64,000 nt of DNA, from the NCBI GenBank assembly GCA_013076295.1, contig RQOL01000531.1:3906001-3970000 (forward strand), given 5' to 3'. The DNA comes from Sanderia malayensis (taxonomy: Eukaryota; Cnidaria; Scyphozoa; Semaeostomeae; Pelagiidae). Positions 43,137-56,900 of the stretch are shown piece after piece (position 1 is the stretch's first letter; every line of letters starts with the position of its first letter). A program made the translations under genes and the position numbers. Below the pieces are notes generated by a model. The model did no database searches. It was not told the origin of the DNA and saw only the letters and a program-made list of their open reading frames with translations.

Positions 43137-46100
43137 ATGGCTGATGAAACGAATCTTGCAAAGTGGCAAAAGTATCGAAAATTACTTGATAATATCTTCT
43201 TTTCAACGAATGAGATACTCAAGAGGTAAATCTTGCTTTATGTTACCTTATATTTATTTATGTTGGAAAAATCATCAAAGCTACAAAGCCATCTTCCATC
43301 GAGAACATCCCTGTTTCAAATTTAAATTCAGTCCTTTAAATTTTTCTTTTGATGACTTCAGCCACCTCTTGAGCCAGAATTTGTGTTTATTTACTGCAGA
43401 AATTCTGAAGACTATGCAGAATTCTGGTCATTTGTCGAAAGATATGAAAAAGCAAAGGCCAGGGCAGGCAGAGTAAAGAAGCAAGGTAAAAAAATATGAT
43501 GTTCTTCTTCAAGCTAAGCAAGCTTGTTGAGTGAGTCCCAACCCAACTTAAGCTCATCTAAAATTTTCCAAAATTTGACACTTGAAAGTATAATATTTGT
43601 AAATGCTGTTATTTGAAGTATTAACACATTCAGCAATAGACACAGAAAACGGCTTAAATTCCTTCTCTCTCGCTATACAATACAATCGAGGATACAATAC
43701 CCTATTGTATTTGACCAACAGCAATTTAACTATGTTCTTAATCTATAGCTAAAGACAGAAGCAATGAGAGCCAAGTAGACAAAACATCTCATCTCAACAC
43801 TCGTTTCTCAGTAGATGAATTCGTCAAGAGATTCAAGGAATACAAGAAAACACACCACTTTGATGGTATGGTGAAGTATCAGCAAGTTTAGCTCGTCCAC
43901 AGTTCATGTGGGGTCAACAATCGTGTAGTATGTTGATTTTAAATTTGTTTATTGCAGAGAAAGAAAGAAAGAATTGCTTATCAAATAGTGATATAAAAGA
44001 TTTTGGGAGTATTATCTTGTTCTACTTGGATTTTCAAGAAAAACAAAAGGTTTTTTATTGAAGTTATCTTCTCCGAAAGGATCTGTTGTTGCATGCATGT
44101 TTTATTTGTATATACACCCACATTAAATCCCTGACAACTCAAACCTTGGATAACTTAAACCAATGTGTATTCTCCTTGAAATCTTTGCTAATACTTTCTA
44201 ATATTTGATAACTCCAACCTCGGATAACTCAAACCTTTTTCATTGGACCCTTGGAGGTTCCAGTTATTGGGACTTTACTTTATATACATTTGTTAATATT
44301 GTGAATATTAATCTGTTAATAGATAAAGAAGCTAGAAAAGTTGAAACACGATCAAGAAAGCCTACCAATCAGACAATACAGAGACCAGATTTTATACGCT
44401 GTGAAAACCTCACAAGTTGTACTTATTGCTGGTGACACAGGCTGTGGTAAATCAACACAAGTTCCACAGTATTTCCTCGCTGATGGCTACACGAAAATAG
44501 CATGCACCCAGCCAAGACGAATCGCTTGTATTTCGTTGTCAAAGAGAGTCAGCTATGAGACGCAGAACGAATATGGCTCGGAAGTGGCATATCAGGTGTG
44601 AAATTGGGCAGATATCGTCCCAAACAGACATTATTGTGTTGTCAAAAAACTTGAGAATAAATAAATTTTAGGGTATCTTTGCATGCTTCTATTCTACTTT
44701 GATGAATTTCATCCACTAACCATTGGTGTGTTTACAGGTGAGGTTTGATGGCAACAAAACCAGAGCAACAAGAATTCTTTTCCTCACAGAAGGTAGCCAC
44801 AACTTTTCAATTTTGGTATCAAGTACAGTAAAAACCCTCATATAAGAACCTGCAAATTTGGTGTCCAAGTATTTTTAAAGTGGCAATTAAAACTTTAGTA
44901 CAGCTCGAAACTAATAAGCTATTCTTCTATTGTTTTGAGCAAGATTATCAACCTGAAGGTTTTTAATCAATTGGTTCTTATATGCAGGCTCTTGCTGCAT
45001 CCACAATTAAGTGTAAAGCTTTGACTTAAACTCTGAGTTATATTTTCAAACACACTCTGCTGCAGTTTAGCATTACACTCCCTGCACAAGCATTTCACAG
45101 TCCTATGCATAAAAATTACGATTTTAGCCTTATGTATAAACATTTAACACCTCATCAACACGACAAATATCTTTGCATTTCACCAGGACTTCTGCTACGT
45201 CAGTTTCAAACTGACCCTGACCTCACACAATACTCTGTTGTTGTTGTTGACGAAGTTCACGAGCGTCATTTAAATGGAGACTTTCTTCTTGGCGTTCTGA
45301 GATGTCTTTTGCAACAAAGAAAGGATCTCAAACTGGTTCTTATGTCTGCTACAATTAACATCAAGTACAGTTTTACTTTTCGTCTCCATTCTTCTTCACT
45401 TTGATTTCTAGTTGAATGTCAATAAACTAATTTTTTACCAGTCTAAACAAATTCATAAAGCCTGGTTTCCATATGGTCGTTGAGGGTCGCTGAAAGGATT
45501 AAAAATCACACACAGACATTGTCAAAAATTGATTTTAATCTTTTGAGCTACCCTCAACGACCCTCAACGACTATATGGAAACCAGGCTTAACTAAGTGCG
45601 AATATTGACACTGGATAGCCAATTCAGCTGTCAGAAAACTGTTAGTGAATCAATGTGTACCCTATGTAGGTTCGAAACAAGTGAAGACATTAGCCTAGAA
45701 AGAATCAGAACCCAGCCGATCGCCAGGCCACACCAACCATATGAACCACACATGCCAATTTACAACAATATATGCATCAATGTCTTCTTTGAACTGTGGT
45801 TATAATTCCACCATTCCGTTTCTTCACAGCCTCTTTACGTCGTATTTCCAAGGTGCTCCTGTCATTCAAGTGCCGGGAAGACTCTACCCAATCTCGGTAC
45901 AATACGTTCCACATTTTGTCGAGGTAAATAACCTTAACTTACTACAAAGATATTCGAATATAATGAACTTCGAAAGGATTAAAAAGCGCTTTATTATAAT
46001 CCAGAATTTGTTAAATTGAGGGCTGATTCTTCTACGAAGCAGTTCAAATGATGACGTGTTTAGTTTGTTGCACCAAAAGGTTGTTGTATCAAGGGTTCTT

Positions 46101-49100
46101 CAGTTCAAATGATGACATGTTTAGTTTGTTGCACCAAACGTTTGTTGTATCAAGGGTCCTTCAGTTCAAACGATGACATGTTTAGTTTGTTATGCCAAAT
46201 GTTTGTTGTATCAAGGGTCCTTTAGAAATCAGTCCAATGAGGTATAAAGAGAGCTTGATTTCTCTAACATCATTGGCATACTTATTCTTGAAATCCTATG
46301 CAATACGTATGTTCAATCTATCGACTTTAAATATATGTTTGCCTGTACTATAACTACTATCTCTTTGCGTTCTCGTAGCCCTGTGATAAAACTGGGAAAA
46401 CTGAACGATTGGATCCGTCACCGTATCTTAAAATCATGCAGCTGATCGACAAAAAGGTACTTCGCAAAATTTCCACTTCTTTCCCACTCAATCAACTTCA
46501 AATACGCGACCGCGAGCCAAACATTGCACTTCTTGTATCAGCCGATAAGTCATACCCCAGCTGAGTCGCTTTGCTTCTTGCAATGATATTGCGTACTGTG
46601 TTATTTGTCTTTCAGTATCCTTCGAACGAAAGAGGTGATCTATTGATCTTCATGAGTGGCATGGCTGAAATCGAGGTTGTCATTGAGGCAGCCAATGAGT
46701 ACGCGACAAAGACGCAGAAATGGATCATTCTTCCCTTGCATAGTTCGCTTTCAATTGAAGACCAAGATAAGGTGAAATGAAATGGTCATATTCAATCATT
46801 TTTATTCAACCTGTGCAGTGTAGATGTACTCATCTGTTATGGTGTTTCATGGTACACAACAGTGGAATATATGCGAATGAGCAGTTGTGACTAATCTGAT
46901 AGAGATGCACAGTGCAACCAAGCTAACGTCCATATAACGCACACCAAGGGATCAATGATTCTCTGTTGTATAGAAGTGTTTGCTAATAGAAGCTCCTCTG
47001 TATCAACGTACAGAACACGCAATTGGTACATATTTCTCGAGCTGTAAAACACGGAACACTGTAAAACAAGCCTTGTGATGAGCAAATAGACTATAGCCGA
47101 AGTGTGCGTAGATTTCGTATAACCACTGTGTTTTTGGCAGGTATTCGATATTGCGCCGGATGGTGTTCGCAAGTGCGTCGTATCGACGAATATTGCCGAA
47201 ACGTCGATAACTATAGATGGAATTAGATTCATCGTGGACTCAGGGAAGGTGAATTGATCTCAACAATTTTAAAAGTCCAATCCCAGCTCTTCACAATCTA
47301 GAGTATACAGTCCCTTCATCTCGAGTTGTGGGGACCATATCCTGTACCTTTTTTGAAACCTTTCAATACCTTTAGATACCTTTAGATACTTTCAGATTCC
47401 TTTAGATGCCTTCGGATTCCTTTAGATGGCTTTCGATGCCTTCGGATGACTTTAGATTTCTTTAGGTACCTTCTGATTCCTTTAGATGGCTTTCGATGCC
47501 TTCGGATTCCTTTCGATCCCTTTAGATGCCTTCGGATTTCCTTCGATCCCTTTAGATGCCTTCAGATTCCTTTCGATCCCTTTAGATGCCATCAGATTCC
47601 TTTAGATGCCCCTAGATTCCTTTACAGCACATCTTCTCAGCCGAAGAACCATCTGTTTCAGGTGAAAGAGATGAACTTTGATGGCCAGTTGAAGATGCAA
47701 AGATTGCAGGAGTTTTGGATCAGTCAAGCAAGTGCAGAACAACGCAAAGGAAGAGCAGGTTGGTTATAAACAAAGGGAGCCTGAAAGCACACCATATTGT
47801 TAAACCGAGGGTAACGTTTGTTGCAACGATATCCCACTATAACATCATGACCTCTTAACATCGTTTTTCCTCCAATTCTTTTCAAGGCAGGACAGGGCCT
47901 GGTGTGTGTTTTCGCCTCTACTCCGAAGATGATTATTCGGTTTTCGCGCAATATTCAACGCCGGAAATCCACCGGGTTCCGCTGGACAACCTCGTTCTAC
48001 AGATGGCCAGCCTCGGACTGAGAGACGCCACAAAATTCCCCTTCATAGATCCGCCAGCGAAATCAAGCCTGGAAAGTGCGGTGGCATTTCTGAAACAGCA
48101 GAATGCTCTGGATGAGACCGGAGACCTGACAACGACCGGTCGGATGCTTGCATTGCTACCTGTTGATGTTGTTGTTGGTAAGATGCTCATCATGGGTGCA
48201 CTGTTTGATATGACTGATCCGGTATTGGTTATTGCTGCAGCACTTAGCATTCAGTCTCCGTTTACGCGAAGATTAGGAGGTAACGCTATGCCTAATTAAA
48301 TGATTTGATTAAATAACAATCTACTTTATGCTACAATAGTGGACAGACGTCTTGGGACACTCCATTTCCACTTCGCAAATATCCCAAGTGGGACACACTT
48401 CGGACATTTGCGCAAATTTTCCACGTATCCTTCATCTCCCTCCTCCCCTAAACAATATTGTCTCGAGAGACACATCTCTAACACATTGTTGTATCTTCTC
48501 GCATTCGCAGGCGAGTTCCAGGTGGACGTGGACCAGCGTCGCAGCGAACTTCTCTCGGAGCATGGCGACCCGTTTACGCTCCTCAACGTTTACGACGAGT
48601 GGATACGAATCAAAGCCGATCGACATTCGCATTCCCGAAAATGGTGCCGACGAAGGGCGATCGAGGAGGAACGGCTGTACGAGATCACCAAGCTGAAACG
48701 ACAATTTGAGAACTTACTCGTGAACCACGGCCTGATGAATAGTACGAGGCGATCGGAAGACAGGCGAAAAACGAACAGTAGTTCGGTAGCATCCGAAAAA
48801 CGACGGAAACTCATCGGATTGAAGCGAGAATATCACCAAAAGACTCGCAAACGAAAGATTCTAAAGATGCACGATTATCAAGATGCGACGGGAGGAAGTG
48901 ACGTAGACGAAGCGGAGGATGATGGGATTGATATCCAAGCTGTCCAGTTTCAACTCACTCACGACCTTGACAAACTCCACAAGATTTCAGCTAACAGACA
49001 ATTCTCATACCGAGAAATTAACATTCTCAAAATCATCATATGCAGTGGACTTTACCCACAGGTATAAAATTTCAACAAATGCCTCGTCTTAATAAACGCT

Positions 49101-50442
49101 TAAACGCCCTGAGCCCTTATTCAAAACGTCAGACATGTCTTTATCCTTTGCCACATATGGAATTGTTGCCTACATAGTGTATTGTGCAAACTATTACCCA
49201 TCCCAACGCTTTTGACGGCGGTGTCTTTATTGTATCTCGTAGGTAGCAGTTCCAGATGAGTCAAATCCATGGCGACGTGATTCCGATCGCACGTATCACA
49301 GCAGAGAGAAACAATTCCTCAATTTGCACCCGACATCTGTCTACTCCGCAAGGCCAGAGCTGCTCTACAAAGACAACGATCAACAAGACAAGACGACTTC
49401 AATTGTTGAAGGTCGGGCGGACGGTGCGCAGGAGCTTCTCGCTTTTGTTTCACTGCTCGAAACAAACAAAGCGTACATCGTGAATTCGATGAAGATACCA
49501 GTGCTCCAAATCTTGCTCTTATTCTCACGGGAACTCGACACAAACTCAGACTGCACCAGAGTCATCTGCGATGGATGGCTCGAGCTGTCTTTCAAGGACA
49601 CTGCGAAGGCGCAGAATTTGTTGTCTGACGTCATCAAACTGCGCACGGCCTGGGATATGCTACTCGAGATTCGATTATCGATGATAGAAGAGACGGCGCA
49701 AAGGAGTCGTAACGACTCGCAATTGTCGCAAAGGGCTGTTGATCTGCAGTATGACGTATCGTACAAACTCGCCTCCTTCATCGATTCAAAGATACAGTAC
49801 AAATATCGTCGCATCCTCTCACCGGAATTCACGTACCTGTACACGTCGTCTATTGCTAAACAATACCAGGACGATGCGGAGGGTGGTTCGAGTCCAGAAG
49901 AAACCTTGGATGACAAAGTCCAAAAGAAAGATAGTTCGAGTCCAGAAGAAGCCTTGGATAACAAAGTCGAAAAGAAAGATGGTTCGAGTCCAGAAGAAGC
50001 CTCGCAAGCCGAATTTCGAGAGCAGAAGAAGACCATTCCATTTCTGCCAGACTCCGGTGGTGTGCCGCATCCGACGAAAGGTGGACTGCGAGTGAGCGAG
50101 TACTTGACGTACGGCTGCGTGAGGGATGATCTAAGCGAGGCTGTGGCAAGAGGACAGGCTGAGTTTCTTCGCGAACATTACCACTGTGAAGCATGTGGTG
50201 CGCATTTGATATGCAATATCCTGGAGCGACTGGAACACGACAAGAGCTGTTTGGAACACGACAAAGAGGAGGGACAGGAACAGCGAGATGAGAAGAAGAT
50301 AACCGAAGGAGACGGCAGTCAGAAAGAGTCAAACGATATCCAAGCCAACCCTCTATGTCGAGATTACTTCTGTTCGGTATGCAAAGAACAGTTTAAATTG
50401 ACACCGAGTGAAATACTCAAACACAAGCGAACTCATAAATAA
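43137..50442 (+). CDS. DHX34: DEAH-box RNA helicase DHX34
   Basis: DHX34 is a nonsense-mediated-decay helicase acting with UPF1 and SMG1. Fifteen exons join in phase to 1188 aa: 43137-43225, 43400-43485, 43749-43865, 43958-44049, 44323-44595, 44738-44792, 45187-45364, 45830-45923, 46379-46456, 46616-46771, 47141-47248, 47662-47758, 47887-48279, 48511-49061, 49243-50442. Motif I is [15 protein letters not shown], motif Ia [10 protein letters not shown], motif II DEVH (DEVHERHL, as expected for DHX34), motif III SAT, motif [12 protein letters not shown], and motif VI QRKGRAGRTGPG, spliced across exons 12-13. The ratchet and OB-fold follow. The C-terminus has the family's Cys/His pairs ([30 protein letters not shown]). 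An Asp/Glu/Lys-rich insert near 49885-50010 holds a 16-residue direct repeat, making this protein slightly longer than the roughly 1140 usual. Confidence 0.97.
44826..44997. mobile_element. MITE, CAGTAAAAACCCGC family
   Basis: In DHX34 intron 6. It begins CAGTAAAAACCCTCATATAA after TA and ends TTCTTATATGCAGGCTCTTG CTG, with a decayed right terminus. Confidence 0.75.
45459..45588. mobile_element. Harbinger-like MITE with TAA target duplication
   Basis: This 130-bp element in DHX34 intron 7 starts AGCCTGGTTTCCATATGGTC and ends with the near-perfect complement CTATATGGAAACCAGGCT. TAA flanks both sides (45456-45458 and 45589-45591). The inverted ends extend about 32 bp and include GTTGAGGGTCG modules. 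A TWA target duplication suggests the PIF/Harbinger superfamily. There is no coding sequence. Confidence 0.8.
46041..46225. repeat. Three 61-bp direct repeats in DHX34 intron 8
   Basis: AGTTCAAATGATGACRTGTT...GTTGTATCAAGGGTYCTTC occurs at 46041, 46102 and 46163. Copies differ at a few positions. Confidence 0.9.
47345..47632. repeat. TTCCTTTAGATGCCTTCGGA-type tandem repeat in DHX34 intron 11
   Basis: Around 20 imperfect units of 11-12 bp (CCTTTAGATGC, CCTTTCGATCC, CCTTCGGATT) fill the intron up to 30 bp before the exon 12 acceptor. Confidence 0.9.
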
Positions 50443-50996
50443 CATTTTGGATTCATAATTCATTGGCTATACTTGTATATAAGATTGAATTTATTTGATA
50501 ATTGTTCTGTTAGAAATTTGCATATTAACTCCAAAATAGAAAAAAGAGAATATGATCGTCGCTTACTCCTCTGAAAAACTCGGTGAAATATTATTGCTTT
50601 ATTTGATCCCAGCTTTAGCCCCACACTTGGCTCATTTACTGACTCACTGACCGACCTAGGAATGCTAAAATGCTGACTTGGCTCATGTAATTGCTTGACA
50701 ATCAATGTTAGTTATGGCTCACCTAACAATGCATTCAATGTCTTATTCACTTTGTCCCAGATACAGTTGAAATGGGTTTACATTCGCGGCATTTGTACCC
50801 TGTTGGTGCACCCATGCCAACCAAAATAATTACGATGCATATTAAACTTACGAACAAAGACTTAACTTATTAAACTTATAAGAAAAGACTAGCTTGGCGT
50901 GTTTCAGGAGCGATTTCAAGCATAGGAACTTAAAGTCTCGTACCTTTCTCTGATTATCTTCGATGAAATTATCTGAATCGGTTGAGCGTTCTATTG
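50443..50996. other. 3' spacer between converging DHX34 and ARMH3
   Basis: Holds the 3' UTRs of both genes. GACTCACTGACC, TTGGCTCA and CTGACT motifs repeat near 50625-50720. No coding sequence was seen. Confidence 0.6.
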
Positions 50997-53900
50997 TCAA
51001 GAGATCGTGGAGAATTCTTGCAAAACGCTCATTTGTTGAAGATTTTCAATGGAAATTCTGCCACGGATTCGAGCTGTGATCGACCTTGTCTGCAAACAAT
51101 AACAAAACAATTATATTCAAATCCTGAGCTAAAGTCGTACACTCCGGATAAAAGTCCGAATTTTCACAATCCGAACCGATTTTTGAAATCCATACCAGGA
51201 GGCTCGCTTAATGTGGTCATTTAAGTCGGGCCAATTTCTTATTCCCTTTGACGGCCAAACTAAACCGGGTTCAACAGTACCCCCCCCCCCAACCACATCT
51301 GAAATGTTTCACATTGTCAAATCAAAATTGCATTGCATGGTCAGAAAATCTACCACCCGCTTTATATCGCTTACCATTTGGGTAAAGAAAGCAGTTTCTC
51401 TCGGGGCCTCTGAATACCTTTGGTACGACTCTAAGCTTTCGATGAGCTTCAGTGTCAGTGTGTCGTAACTACTGCGTATAACAGACAGAACTTGGTCTTC
51501 CGTAAGCGAACCTATGTGATGACTGTTAGCCCAAGCATCGATCTTTGGCGTAAAATGATTGATGATAGCTCTAAAAAGAGAATCACAAACTGTTTTAAAA
51601 ACAACATTAGCCTGCTATGGTTCTGGATTAAATGCGGAGTTGTATAGTATAGTCGAGGTGGGTATAAAAGAGTATGATAGTATGCAAGAGCATGCATGTA
51701 GCATGCATTACTTACTTAACATTGATAAGGCAGCTTGCTAATCGCTTTGCTGAGTTCTTCCATTCAATCTCACTTGATGAATATTTCAAAGCTGATGAGA
51801 AAAAACGACTTTGTGTATCTATGTACTCCTTGCAAGGAGGAACAGGCTTGCAAGGAATAGTATGAAAGAAATGATATAGATAGGTTGAAATGATAAAAAG
51901 AGCAAAGACAGGTTACAATTCTAAAATAGTTGAAAATAATTAAGTATCAAAAATAGTAAGAAAGATTACAGTAAGAAAGGTTACAGTTCTAAAATAGCTT
52001 AAGAATTTAAGAAGCAAAAATAGTAAGAAAGATTTAAGTAATAAAAATAATAAAAAAAAACTATAAGTATGATTATAGAACTATAAGTAATAATAAGAAT
52101 CCATAATAAAAAATTAATGAACATGCAAGAAAACCTACCCATGAGATAAAGGTTGTCAAATATCTGATGAACTCTGATTATTTCATAGTAGAGATCATCG
52201 TAAGATGTTGGAGTTGGAAGAAACGTATCCCCATATGTGATGAAAACATTGAAGATATTTACAATCTGAAAAGTCAAGATGAAAATGCATAAATAGCTAT
52301 ATAAAGATACAGTAGGTATATAGTAGAGGTAAAGAAAAGAAAAGACTGATAATCAGTCACAGAAAATTGGTGTTTGTTTTTCTGTACTTCTGTTATTAAA
52401 AACACTTTGTTAATAGCAAAAGTACAGAAAAACAGCATGATCAACAACACTTTGCACAAAGTGTTGTTAGCTAATATTCTTTGTACCGGCAAAAGCAATC
52501 TTATGTGATAGCCAAATATAAACATTATATAGATATATACAAATGAAGAGATATATGAAAATAAATACAGGTATAAAAAGATGAATAGAGGCATAAAAAG
52601 ATACATCTATTCAAGATGTTCAAGAATGACACGTCTTATCTTCGTGCTTGGTTATCATTCAAGATTATTCATTAGTTGCAGGTGATGAAGATACAACTGA
52701 TGAAAAATCAGTTCACCAGTTGTATCTTCATGGAGACAAAAACAATTTGTACATTAAAAAATACAGAGTACAATGTATATTGGAGGGTATACTTACACGC
52801 AAAGCCAAATCAAATATATTGCAAAGAGGAACAAGTGTAGATTCATTTGACAGAATAAACTTGAGCAAGTTCATGAGAGAGGACCAGAGCTCTTTCCACG
52901 AGAATGGCAGTCGGATTCGACATCGTTTTTGGTAGCACAAAAGTCGATGAATTATACCAACCGATTGCCTGGTTGATAGATGGAAAATAAACACAATTAT
53001 CATCATTATTGCTATCAATATCATGAAGGAGGACATTACCTTAATTGTGTTCCCGAGAGTGAATAAAGCAGACTTACTTGTAGAGATCGAAAGGGAAGCT
53101 CTTCATCATATGTGTGATGATAAACTCGACCATAAGATCTGAAGAAATCACAAAAATACAACAGCTTGAAAGGTACTAAGGATACAACGATCATCAACAA
53201 CGAAGACCATACCGGTACCATTGGAAGCCAATTAGACTCGGAATAGTTCTCGAAATTCGTCAGGTTTTCTTTGATTGAAATATATCGGAGTTATATCTTA
53301 CCAAGAAGAACACTGGCAAGTGGCTTTGAAGTTGGATTGACGACCGAGCTCTGTCGGTGATATAAAGTCTAAAACAAAGACAAAAAAGGCTGTTTGATGG
53401 CTGTCCAAACTGAATCAGCAATACACAGACGTAATAAGCAGTGAAGACGGGCTTCGATAAGTCGAATACATAAAAGAACAGGGCATTGGTTCGAGCTATC
53501 CCGAATCAAATCTGAAGCATACACAAAGCATGTTCAAATTGCTTTATGTATGCTTCAGATGATTATGAAAGTGAAAGAGAGATAGATCACTGAAAGGAGT
53601 TGTGTTGACCAGTAAAAACCGGCATGTAAGAACCAATTGACTTAGAACTTTCAGAATTGTTTTCATGCTTGAAACAATCGAAAAAATAATAAACCATTGT
53701 TTTTAACAATAATATTTTAGCAATAGCTTATTGTTTTTAACAATAGGCTGAATGCTTGCAAGATCTTATATGCAGGTTTTTACTGTACATTAGTAGAATA
53801 GGTCATTCTTTTAATACTTGTTGAATGACCTATTTCACTTGTTTTACCTTTCTGTGCAACGGAACATTGAACGGCATGTTGGTGTCGTGAAGAAAAGCGC

Positions 53901-56900
53901 ATGAGCACTGATCCTAAAAAATAAAGCTTCGTTTGAGAATGTCTGAAGTATTGCATTGGCAATGTGTGGTTATGTAGAGGCGTATAGAACCATAGATGAG
54001 TATGTTGAAAGGTCTTCACACCTCTACGATGCATTGGAGGACCAGAAAACAAAGTCTTGCAGTGGCAGCGCCGTGTTCAGCTAAAAAAAACAAAATAAAT
54101 GAGAAGGTAAAATTTAAATCAACGGTAGAATGAAATAGAATAAAGTTTTTAGAAGAATTAGAGAGAATTAGAATTGAATAAAATAGAATTTGAACAAATG
54201 TAGAGTAATAATATTGAATTAGAATAGAATTAAATTGTCATAAAATTATAAAAATTAGATAGGATTGGAATGGAATTAGAATGAAATTAGAATAATTAGA
54301 AAGAATTAAAATAGAATAAAATATAATTAGGATAAAATAAGAATAATTAGAAAAAATTAAAATAAATTAGAATAAAGGTTACGGTGAAATGATAAAGTGC
54401 TCTTACATCGTATGTCCTGCACAGCAATTGATGTGAATGTGAGAAACGTAACTAGAAGATTTGATGATTCCTCTTGACTCAGGAAATTGCTTTCCATGGA
54501 ACCATCTCCAGTCACTGCACAAAATCACGATGTCAACCAATTAAGAATATTAGGAATAGATCACAACTAGGAAGGGCTTTTCCACTCTAAATTAAAATAA
54601 AACCCTACCAAGTGAAATTCTTTCAACGACTGGCTTGGGAGATTTCTCGCCACTTTCCGATGAATTTTCTTCGTTTGTCTATGATGAAAAAAATACTGTC
54701 CAACTCAGAATAAAATCAACCAAAGTCAAGGGACATCAACAAATAAATAATCAACATTGAACACAAACAACAAAAACATATAACACTACAATGTTGGAAT
54801 ACAGAATGTTAATCGTACCATCACATGACTGAGGACGTTGAAGAAGTTTCTGTTCAAATGAACAGCCTCGTAAAGAGCAAGCAGAATCCCATCATTGCCA
54901 GAACTATAATCAAAATGAAAACAAAATGTATCACCTAATAATATTTCCAATTATAGAGTCAGAAAAATCATAGCCAAGCGGTAGAGCCACAGTGATAGAA
55001 TAAGAAGCAGTGAAACAATTTCTGACATTGTTTCTCTATTCATTAACACGGCTTTTCCTTCTTCGGCTGTGAAGTATCACAAAGAAGTTATTTGCTTTAA
55101 TAATATTGTAAATGATATGCGAAGGCCCCTTACCTCAAGGGCACGTGACTTCCATCAGCTCCTATAAACATGTTGCCAACCTTTGGAGAAACATATATGC
55201 ATAGAATAAGAAAGTAGACTATTAAAAATATCTTCAACTAACCAAGACTATATGCACCTATGACTACGAATCAACGTAGAGCCTAGAGTCCCATGAAGAG
55301 CTTGATGTATCTATAAAAAGCCTGCTTGATGCATAAAGAGTGTGATGGATGCATAACGAATGTGATAGGCGAGAATCTGGTAGACCCATAAAGTGTCTGG
55401 TGGACCCATAAAGGACTTGATGTATCTATAAAAGGCCTGCTTGATGCATAAAGAGTCTGATGGATGCATAACGAATGTGATAGGCGAGAATCTGGTAGAC
55501 CTATAAAGTGTCCGGCGGACCCATAAAGGACTTGATGTATATATAAAAAGCCTGCTTGATGCATACAGAGTCTGATGGATGCATAAAGAGTCTGGTGGAT
55601 GAATAAAGAGTCTGGTGGACCTATGAAGAGGCTAATGGATATGCAGAAGCCCCAATTCATGCAGTAAGACAGTAAGGGCTTGCATACCATGCTCGTAAGT
55701 TTCTGAAAAATACCAGTCGATACAGGTTCCTCGTTCGCCTTTCTGGCAGCAAATTTCCTGTGCACAAAATGTTAAGAATCACATATAAACACGTTGTAAA
55801 GAACATGCAAACCCATCCAAATAAAAATATTGGGTGGCATTACAACAAAAGGAATCCGATTGATAGCTACCTGTTAAAACAAGCAAGTCCATCCTTGATT
55901 ACAAGACCATGTCCCTAAAAGATAAAAGGAAAAACTATACTGATCAAGATGTCTAAATTCAAGAAAATAAAAGAAAAGTAGGGAGCAAGTAAATGAGGCA
56001 AGTAGGGAGCAAGTCAATGACGTAAGTAGGGAGCAAGTTGTACTTACATTGAGGGCCATTTCGTCATCCAAAATTGATAGCTTAACGATATACGGATTAT
56101 TGCCCTGAAAATGCAAAAACGTTTCAGATATTACGAATATTCGCGTCTTGTCACTATTGTATGAATATCTCGGATTGACAAAATGATTATTACTCCATTT
56201 TTTACCTCATGTTTTCTGTAATTGATTAACAGTGTGAGTAATATTGCAGCCTCGTAGCCATGCTGACCTCTTAACACGGGACTCGCCAGTATCTGGAATA
56301 TAACATGAACCACGATCATTGTCAAAGAGATGTGAATGGAGATCGGAAGAGAAAGTTCGAATAAAGTGTGAAGGAGATGAATGTTATAACTCACTTGCGT
56401 TATCGTCTCAAAAACGCTGTTTAACATGAGGTACTCGAGCAGAGTGTTCTGACTAACATTGTCAATTGCCTGAAATAAAAATGTCGAATTAGTTAGCAAG
56501 AATGATGGAATCTCCATGAAATTAACCATTAAGGAACCCAAAAGATACTAGGCTGAACGTCGTGTTAAACCAAGGGTACACGGTACAATAAATGTTCATT
56601 TTTCAACAGTTGTAACTTTTTGTAACATTGTATTTAAGTACTGTATTTTTGTTTAGTATAGCTATTTGAATTTTATGGTAGAATTTAAAATAATGAAACT
56701 GAAACTGAAACGGGTTCCACTTCTCCCCTAACTTAGAAAATAAAGAAATCAAAAACACTTGTTTCAATTTTATATTACTTTAAACACTGATTCATAACTT
56801 TCTTTTCGAAAGCATTCAAACTTGCGTCCACTATTGTATCATATATTATGGAAGTTAACTATGTAGAGTTTCTATTTTGCCTTATTGTTCTCCGTGTGCA

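Noticed and set aside
47446..47769. Plus-strand frame with IPFDPFRCL repeats before DHX34 exon 12
   Set aside because: The repeat lies in an intron; the conserved protein needs splicing 47248 to 47662.
55283..55765. 160-codon minus-strand frame ([10 protein letters not shown] repeats)
   Set aside because: Mostly intronic tandem repeat; only its 5' part overlaps the real ARMH3 exon 55688-55757.
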